Origin: Actinoplanes sp. KI2
GTDB lineage: Bacteria > Actinomycetota > Actinomycetes > Mycobacteriales > Micromonosporaceae
Direction: 5' to 3'
DNA: 64,000 nucleotides
Assembly: GCF_025630775.1 (NCBI RefSeq)
Contig: NZ_JAOSZE010000029.1
Location: 62,001 to 126,000, forward strand
A program made the position numbers and the translations under genes. How positions within the stretch are numbered: the stretch's first letter is position 1; each line of letters starts with the position of its first letter. Positions 58,608 to 64,000 of the stretch are shown here, in pieces. Under the pieces are notes generated by a model, which saw nothing but the letters and a program-made list of their open reading frames with translations, ran no database searches and had not been told where the DNA came from.

Positions 58608-61340
58608 TCAGCCGGCCTTCACGAAGACCGGCATCGTGTCCAGGGTGGTGGTGATCTGGGCGGTGGTGCCACCGGCGTACGTCTGGCCGGTGAAGTAGTT
58701 CTTCCAGGTGACGCCGGGTGGGAACCAGACCGTCGTGGTGGCGGTCGGGCCGGGCGTCGTCACGGGCGCGACCAGGAAACGGTCGCCGTAGAGGTACTCG
58801 GCGCCGGCGGTGGCGTACGCCTCCTGCTCGGTGGGGTAGGCGAGGTAGAGCGGCCGGACGATCGGCGTGCCGGTGCGGGTGGCGTCGGCGGCGATCCGGT
58901 ACGTGTACGGCAGCAACTGCTCCCGAAGCCGCAGGAACTTGGTGGCGGAGGCCTGCGCCGCGGGACCGTACTGCCAGGGCAGCCGATCGCTGTGGTTGGA
59001 GTGCAGGCGGTCGATCGGCTGGAACGTGCCCAGCTGCACCCACCGCGCGTACAGGTCGTCGGGCAGTTTCGTGCTGCCCGGCTCGGTGCCCGGCTCCTGC
59101 AGGCCCTGGGTGTGGCCGCCGATGTCGTGGCTGATCGCGGCCAGCCCGGTCGCCACCGACTCGCCGCCGGTGTAGCCGACCTCGAACTGGAGCGTCTCCC
59201 AGTCGGAGATGGTGTCGCCGGTGAAGTGCAGGGTGGTGCGCTTGTCGGCCCACGGGCCGGTCGGCACCGCGGTCGGCGAACTGTAGCCGCCGGACTGCAG
59301 CGAGCCGTACGCCCGGGAGAACGCGAAGCCGGTCTCGTCCGCGTACTGCTGGTTGATCCAGGAGTCCGGGGTGACCCCGGCCTTCGTCGAGCGGGACGCG
59401 TCGCAGCACCAGTCCAGCCACCAGAAGTCCACATCGGAGGGCGCCAGCTGCCGATGCAAGGCGAAATAGGCGGCGAGCTGGTCGGGGTCACCCCAGTCGA
59501 AGACGTAGCAGTCCGCGCCGCCGTTGCAGCCGACCCGCTGGAGCTTGCCCTTCGCGGTGGCCTGCGCGGCGGCGAACTTCGGGTCGGAGCCGAGGATGCT
59601 GGGGTGGATGTTGAAGCCGGTGTGCAGGCCCTGGCGGTGCACCCAGTCGACGAAGGCCCGCGGGTCGGGGAACTTCGCCGGGTCGACGGTCCAGCCGTTC
59701 CAGCGGTCCGGCGCCTTGAAGTCGGTGTCCACGACGATCACGTCCAGCGGCACGCCCTCGGCCCTGGCGCGCTGCACGATCTGCTGGAAACCGGCGGCGT
59801 CGCGGTCGTAGTACTCGGAGTACCAGACGCCGTACGCCCAGCGCGGCAGGAGCTTGGTCGGGCCGGTGAGCCGGGAGAGTTCCCGGAGTCCGCGTACGTA
59901 GTCCTGGCCGTACCCGAAGACGTAGCCGTCCTGATGGGACGGTGTGGCGGCGGAGTCGTCGAGCAGCGACCAGCCGTCCTGGTAGAGCAGGCCGGGGACG
60001 GTCAGCGCCTGCCGGTCGACGCCGTCGAGGCCGCGCCGGTAGCCGCCGAGCGCGGCGTGCGGAGCGAGCAGCGGAGCGTCCGCGGTGGTGACGGCGACCG
60101 TGTCGAGGTTGACGTTGCAGCTGTCGTCGGTCGGGCAGCCGAGCGTGATCGGATCGGCGCCGGCCGCCAGAGTGATCGGAATCGACACCGTGCGCCAGTA
60201 GTCCCAGCCGCTCGTCGGGGCGAGCGTGACGGGCGTGCCGTTGACCGTGATGGTTCGCGGCCGCACGGGCTGGGCGCCGGCTTTTCCGTTGGCGTAGCGC
60301 AGTTGCAGGCGATAGCCGCCGGCCGCCGGGACACCGGTGACGGTGAAGGTGTCGGCCGCGCCGGCGTGCTCGAGACCGGCCAGGAAGCCGGTGCCCGAGT
60401 AGCCGTTGTGGTCGTGGGCGGGCGCGGCGCCGCCGGCCAGGGCGCCGGTGTCCGCCTCGCAGAGCGAGCCGAAGGAGCACGGCTGCGGGGTGACGGCGGG
60501 CGGGCCGGGATAGGCGTCGCCGGGGTGGCCCACGGCGAGGCTGTCGATGTTCACGTTGCCGGAATCGGTTGCCGTGCGCTGGATCCGCACGACGTGGCGG
60601 CCGGTGGTCAGGGTGAGCGGTGCGACGGCGACCGCCCAGGTGTCCCAGCTGCCGGTCGGTGGCAGGGTGAGCGTCTGGGGCGCGTTGCTGTCGACCGTGA
60701 CCGTCAGCGTCCGGGTCACGTTCTGGCCGTCGCCGCCGGTGCTGTTGGCGTAGCGGACCGCCAGTTGAAACGCGCCGGCAGTGGCGGTGGTGGCTTCGGT
60801 GCCGAAGCCGAGCGTGTCGCCGGTGTTCTGGAAGCCGGCCGCGAATCCCGATCCGGTGTAGCCGCCGTGGTCGGTGGCCACGCCGGGGCCTTGCAGGGCA
60901 AGGGATTCGGCCTCGCAGAGCGTCCCCATCGGGCAGTCGGGCGTGCCGTGGCCGGCCCAGGGCGCGGCCGCCACGGTCTGGCGACCGGACTTCAGCCGTA
61001 CGGTGAGATTGTCCGCGGTGAACTCGCCGGAACCGACCCGGTAGCGCAGGGTCAGCGCGCCGGTGTCGATGGTCAGCCAGCCGTTGCCGGTGCGGCTGCG
61101 GAACGGCACGGCCGGGAACTTGTCGCGACCGATCACGTTGAAGGTGGCCGCGTCGGTGAAGTGGCCGTCGGGCGCGTACTCGGTGCGGATCAGCGTGGGC
61201 GAGAGCACCTCGAAGCGGGCGTTCCCGCTGCGCACGGCCCGGTCGGCGGCGGTGCGCCGGTGGTGGGCCTGGGCCGGCGTGACCGGAGCCAGCAGAAGAC
61301 CGACCGCCAGCACGGCAGCGATCCGGAACAAACCACGCAT
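58608..61340 (-). CDS. secreted GH31 glycosidase with two carbohydrate-binding modules
   Basis: 910 residues. Signal peptide (about 1-25). N-terminal GH31 beta domain (about 35-130) is followed by two similar CBM35/CBM6-like modules (LCEAESLALQG... and LCEADTGALAGG..., about 140-275 and 285-415) inserted before the barrel. Catalytic domain: VWYSEYYDRD, nucleophile Asp in FWWLDWCCD, acid/base Asp in FTGDTISDW, HDIGGHTQG. Acts on alpha-xylosides or alpha-glucosides outside the cell. GAGGGGACACGTC precedes the ATG. The CBMs are probably a tandem duplication. Confidence 0.88.
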   Translation of the reverse strand: MRGLFRIAAVLAVGLLLAPVTPAQAHHRRTAADRAVRSGNARFEVLSPTLIRTEYAPDGHFTDAATFNVIGRDKFPAVPFRSRTGNGWLTIDTGALTLRYRVGSGEFTADNLTVRLKSGRQTVAAAPWAGHGTPDCPMGTLCEAESLALQGPGVATDHGGYTGSGFAAGFQNTGDTLGFGTEATTATAGAFQLAVRYANSTGGDGQNVTRTLTVTVDSNAPQTLTLPPTGSWDTWAVAVAPLTLTTGRHVVRIQRTATDSGNVNIDSLAVGHPGDAYPGPPAVTPQPCSFGSLCEADTGALAGGAAPAHDHNGYSGTGFLAGLEHAGAADTFTVTGVPAAGGYRLQLRYANGKAGAQPVRPRTITVNGTPVTLAPTSGWDYWRTVSIPITLAAGADPITLGCPTDDSCNVNLDTVAVTTADAPLLAPHAALGGYRRGLDGVDRQALTVPGLLYQDGWSLLDDSAATPSHQDGYVFGYGQDYVRGLRELSRLTGPTKLLPRWAYGVWYSEYYDRDAAGFQQIVQRARAEGVPLDVIVVDTDFKAPDRWNGWTVDPAKFPDPRAFVDWVHRQGLHTGFNIHPSILGSDPKFAAAQATAKGKLQRVGCNGGADCYVFDWGDPDQLAAYFALHRQLAPSDVDFWWLDWCCDASRSTKAGVTPDSWINQQYADETGFAFSRAYGSLQSGGYSSPTAVPTGPWADKRTTLHFTGDTISDWETLQFEVGYTGGESVATGLAAISHDIGGHTQGLQEPGTEPGSTKLPDDLYARWVQLGTFQPIDRLHSNHSDRLPWQYGPAAQASATKFLRLREQLLPYTYRIAADATRTGTPIVRPLYLAYPTEQEAYATAGAEYLYGDRFLVAPVTTPGPTATTTVWFPPGVTWKNYFTGQTYAGGTTAQITTTLDTMPVFVKAG

Positions 61341-61358
61341 GACGTGTCCCCTCGTGAA

Positions 61359-61391
61359 CGACAGTCACCTCTGTCGATGACAACGCTGTCG
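61359..61391. promoter_or_regulatory. two palindromes upstream of the GH31 gene
   Basis: CGACAG-TCACCT-CTGTCG (61359-61376) and TGACAACGCTGTCG (61378-61391) lie 19-51 bp before the ATG. The second has the form of LacI-family operators (TGACAACGTTGTCA type) with one mismatch. Confidence 0.5.
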
Positions 61392-61510
61392 CCGCGCCCC
61401 GGCCGATGTCAACGGACCGGGTGTGATCGGGCAACGGTGACGGGTTCAGACGGCCCGTTCGGATCGGCCGCCGCGGGTATACGGTGGACATCGTTGATCG
61501 GGGAGGACCG

Positions 61511-62443
61511 ATGTATCCACCCTCAGCGGCCCGACCGGCCCGGCGTGCCCGCCCGTGGCTGCGCGTCTTCCTGACCGGGCTGGTGCTGTGGCTGCTCACC
61601 GTCGTGGTGACGATGGTGACCGGCAACCCCAACCTGATCCCGACCATTGTGCTGCTGGGCAGCTTCCTCGTGCCGGTCAGCTTCGTGGTCTGGGCGTTCG
61701 GGCGGCGGCACAGCGGCGAGGTCACCGCCGAGCTGCTGTTCACCACGTTCATCACCGGCGGCATCCTCGGCGTCCTGGCCGCGTCGCTGCTGGAGTCCTA
61801 CCTTCTGCACCCGTCCCCGGGCCTGTTCCTCGGCGTGGGGCTGATCGAGGAAGCCGCGAAACTGGCCGTCCTCGCCTTCCTGAGCCGCCACCTCGAGCAC
61901 AAGTACGCCCGGGACGGGCTCATCCTCGGCGCGTCGGTCGGGTTCGGGTTCGCGGCGTTCGAGTCGGCCGGGTACGCGTTCACCGCCCTGTTCACCGAGC
62001 AGGGGCTGTCGCTGATGCAGCTGGTGCAGACCGAGCTGCTGCGCGGCCTGCTCGCCCCGGTCGGACACGGGTTGTGGACGGCGATCCTCGGCGGGGTGCT
62101 GTTCTCGGCCAGCGGGCGGCGGCACTTCGCCTTCACCGGCCGGCTGGTGCTGAGCTATCTGGGCGTCTCGGTCCTGCACGCGCTCTGGGACGGCATGCAC
62201 AGCATCGCGCTGGTGGTGACGCTGGTGCTGACCGGCACGCCGTACCAGTTCCAGCTGCTGGAGCGTGGCTACCAGCCGAAGCCGACCACGGCGCAGGTGC
62301 AGCTGTTCACCGTGCTGTCCTGGGCCGGGCTGATCCTGGTGGCGCTGGTCGGGATCCGGTGGCTGCTCGCGGTCCGCCGACGGGCCGACCAGGAGGCGCG
62401 CGGCGTGCTGTGGCGCATGCCGATCGGCGACCGCCGGCCGTAG
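61511..62443 (+). CDS. PrsW-family intramembrane metalloprotease
   Basis: 310 residues, eight or nine helices. Family motifs: VGLIEEAAKLAVLAFL (EExxK), GLILGASVGFGFAAFESAGY, LLAPVGHGLWTAILGG and SVLHALWDGMHS; conserved Glu and His residues bind zinc. PrsW in Bacillus cleaves an anti-sigma factor; actinomycete relatives are common and mostly unstudied. GGGGAGGACCG precedes the ATG. No anti-sigma gene nearby. Confidence 0.9.
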   Translation: MYPPSAARPARRARPWLRVFLTGLVLWLLTVVVTMVTGNPNLIPTIVLLGSFLVPVSFVVWAFGRRHSGEVTAELLFTTFITGGILGVLAASLLESYLLHPSPGLFLGVGLIEEAAKLAVLAFLSRHLEHKYARDGLILGASVGFGFAAFESAGYAFTALFTEQGLSLMQLVQTELLRGLLAPVGHGLWTAILGGVLFSASGRRHFAFTGRLVLSYLGVSVLHALWDGMHSIALVVTLVLTGTPYQFQLLERGYQPKPTTAQVQLFTVLSWAGLILVALVGIRWLLAVRRRADQEARGVLWRMPIGDRRP

Positions 62444-62544
62444 GGCGGTTGCAAGAAGTCAGGCTGGAGCGTGTCGGATCTGCCGGATGCCGTTCGTAGC
62501 GTATGCAGACGGACATCGGGTCCGGACGATCATAGGGAGCGGAT

Positions 62545-62907
62545 ATGCCCGAGTACCTCATCTACTTCAACCAGCAGTGGGTGGGTGACCACACCGAGGA
62601 ATGGTTCCGCGGGCGCGGTCCACTGGCCAGGGCGGTCGTTGACGAGATCAAGGAGGCCGGGGCATTCGTCTTCGCCGGGGGCCTGGAGGAGGAGGACGGC
62701 CCGGTCTTCAGCGCCGACGCCACCAGCGGCACGACGGTCTTCACCGACGGGCCCTATGTCGAGACCAAGGAGTTCCTGGGCGGCCTGACCATCGTGGACG
62801 TGCCGGACGAGGCGACCGCCCGGATGTGGGCCGGCAAAATCGCGGAGGCATGCGGCTGGCCGCAGGAGGTTCGCCGGTTCAAGCCGCCGCAGGTCCTGCA
62901 GGGATGA
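62545..62907 (+). CDS. YciI family protein
   Basis: 120 residues: MPEYLIYFNQQWVG, GAFVFAGGLEEE, VFTDGPYVETKEFLGGLTIV, VDVPDEATARMWAGKIAEAC. These DGPF/YCII-related ferredoxin-fold proteins often stand near ECF sigma factors; none is seen here. GGGAGCGGAT precedes the ATG. Strong palindrome 30 bp downstream. Confidence 0.9.
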   Translation: MPEYLIYFNQQWVGDHTEEWFRGRGPLARAVVDEIKEAGAFVFAGGLEEEDGPVFSADATSGTTVFTDGPYVETKEFLGGLTIVDVPDEATARMWAGKIAEACGWPQEVRRFKPPQVLQG

Positions 62908-62936
62908 GATCGTCACTCGTCCACTGAGGCGCGTCC

Positions 62937-62970
62937 GGCACCGCAGCGGCGACGTCGCCGCTGCGGTGCC
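62937..62970 (+). terminator. 34-bp perfect palindrome after the YciI gene
   Basis: Two 17-bp arms (left GGCACCGCAGCGGCGAC), no spacer, 30 bp after the stop. Same size and form as the one at 30499. Confidence 0.75.
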
Positions 62971-63076
62971 AAACGTCGCGTCGATCGTTATGTTGTTGTG
63001 TCCCACGACCGTGTTTGAAGCGGTCGCGGCCGGGGAATGCCGCCGCCTTCATGATCTGTCCGTGGGGGAGGGTCGG

Positions 63077-63484
63077 ATGGACGCGGTGATCGAGGGGGAC
63101 GATCTGCGGCGACGGCGGGAGCGGATCCGCGAACGGGAGCTCCTGCTGGCGCTCGAGCAATGGGGGTCGGCGGAGAGCGACGTGGCCGGCGATGCGCTGC
63201 GCTACGTCTTCGGCATCGTCGACGCCACCGAGGGCGAACGCGCCTGGCTGCGGCGGCTGGTCGAGGAGAACGGCCTGCCCGCGACGTCGCGCACCGCCGC
63301 CGAGATACGCGCGGAGGGCGGACGCGCCAACGCGGCGGCGAACGCGGCCTTCCTCGCCGGAGACTACGAAGGCGCGCGGAATCTGATCGACCAGGCCCGG
63401 GCGTACGGGGCTCTGCTCGATGGCGAGTGGTCGCGTCTGCACGAGTTCATCGCCGGCCGGGCGGCCGCGGCGGAGCAGCTCTAA
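63077..63484 (+). CDS. small charged protein of unknown function
   Basis: 135 residues, helical, rich in Arg, Glu and Ala. N-terminal coiled segment (LRRRRERIRERELLLALEQW) and a C-terminal helical repeat-like part (AANAAFLAGDYEGARNLIDQ). No family recognised. ATG 63077 has GGGGGAGGGTCGG before it; the frame is open further up to 62966 without a ribosome site. Its stop shares CTAA with the GH1 stop. Confidence 0.65.
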   Translation: MDAVIEGDDLRRRRERIRERELLLALEQWGSAESDVAGDALRYVFGIVDATEGERAWLRRLVEENGLPATSRTAAEIRAEGGRANAAANAAFLAGDYEGARNLIDQARAYGALLDGEWSRLHEFIAGRAAAAEQL

Positions 63485-64000
63485 GGCAGGGCGTTGGCCC
63501 GCACCACCGCCGCGTACGCGGCCGCGCTCGGCTTCGCGGTGCGCTCGAAGGTCTCCCGGTCGACCGCGTGCAGGCCGAGCTTCGGGCCGTACCCGAAGAC
63601 CCATTCGAAGTTGTCCAACAGCGTCCAGTGGATGTAGCCGAGCACGGGCACGCCCTCGTCGATCGCCGCCCGGAGCCCGGCCAGGGACTCGACGATGAAC
63701 GTCGCTCGCCGGGTGTCGTCCTCGGTGGCGATGCCGTGTTCGGTCACCAGGACGGGCACGCCGGTCGCCTCGTGGGCGTAGCGGACGGCCGAGCCGAGCG
63801 AGCGGGCGTCGATGCCGCTCAGCGGCCCGCCGGCGGCGACCGGGCCGGCGGCGTCGTAGTACTGCCGCTCGTAGTTCTGGACGCCGATGTAGTCGTCGGC
63901 GCTCGCCAGCGACAGCCAGCGGCCGTACACCTCCGCGCGTTTGCGATCGCGGACCGTCGGGTCGTCGCCGACCACCTGGTCGTCGACCACGGCGAGCGAG
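63481..64000 (-). CDS. GH1 beta-glucosidase (5' end outside window)
   Basis: About 173 C-terminal residues visible. DYIGVQNYERQYYD, catalytic nucleophile Glu in VPVLVTEHGIATED, and HWTLLDNFEWVFGYGPKLGL with the aglycone-site Trp residues are classic family 1. No C-terminal extension. Hydrolyses beta-glucosides, normally in the cytoplasm. The frame stays open to base 64000. Confidence 0.93.
   Translation of the reverse strand, partial: SLAVVDDQVVGDDPTVRDRKRAEVYGRWLSLASADDYIGVQNYERQYYDAAGPVAAGGPLSGIDARSLGSAVRYAHEATGVPVLVTEHGIATEDDTRRATFIVESLAGLRAAIDEGVPVLGYIHWTLLDNFEWVFGYGPKLGLHAVDRETFERTAKPSAAAYAAVVRANALP

Overview
The window is about 72% GC with GTG-rich starts, tightly packed genes and very long shadow frames. 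It carries actinobacterial families: F420-type luciferase-like oxidoreductase, XRE-DUF5753/DUF397 regulators, an IclR-type glycerol regulator, a FurA-KatG pair and many secreted glycoside hydrolases. This suggests a soil actinomycete, probably Micromonosporaceae (Actinoplanes-like). The genus is an inference; no rRNA is present to confirm it.

Layout. 1-6.6 kb: 3' part of a MOSC/flavin/ferredoxin oxidoreductase, a membrane-anchored protein, a GH18 chitinase, a papain-like orphan and a histidine kinase/response regulator pair whose junction is tandemly amplified. 6.6-9.1 kb: a decayed sugar kinase, an HtrA-type protease, a membrane protein and a kinase fragment. 9.2-13.4 kb: furA-katG behind a leaderless promoter, then a double receiver/double LuxR-HTH regulator. 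13.3-17.1 kb: copper module (multicopper oxidase plus CopC-CopD fusion). 17.2-23.7 kb: glycerol regulon, with gylR-glpK on one strand and glpF-glpK-glpD on the other. 23.8-30.5 kb: secreted protein, sialidase-like protein, a GH67-like enzyme fused to a membrane domain, and a secreted peptidase. 30.6-33.1 kb: a DUF5753/DUF397/XRE/DUF6232 island with a shared palindromic motif. 33.3-40.4 kb: sugar ABC transporter, GH127 beta-L-arabinofuranosidase and GH27 enzyme, preceded by LacI-type operator candidates. 40.5-44.6 kb: a second HtrA-type protease, then a CPBP protease/kinase/regulator operon with a second amplified kinase/regulator junction. 44.7-45.1 kb: a micro-ORF, a terminator and three tRNA genes. 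45.1-56.5 kb: mixed metabolic enzymes and regulators, including a PI-PLC, a PAS-GGDEF protein, a 167-bp foldback element and a frameshifted quinone reductase. 56.5-64 kb: a GMC oxidoreductase fusion, GH31, a PrsW-like protease, a YciI protein and the 3' part of a GH1 beta-glucosidase.

How the genes work together. The strongest functional units are the glycerol regulon, peroxide defence (FurA represses katG until oxidised), periplasmic copper handling, and plant-polysaccharide use (chitin, arabinosides, alpha-galactosides, alpha-xylosides/glucosides, beta-glucosides).

The most unusual signal is that two unrelated kinase/regulator operons (4.68-4.86 kb and 43.87-43.97 kb) both carry tandem copies of the kinase-stop/regulator-start junction. 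Repeat offsets of 50 and 65 bp, both 2 modulo 3, create chains of overlapping 20-22 codon mini-ORFs, each starting like the regulator and ending like the kinase. A third tandem array (39 bp) sits at a convergent gene junction at 39.06-39.21 kb. Second in interest is the ATCTGC-N5-GCAGAT motif repeated across the DUF5753 island.
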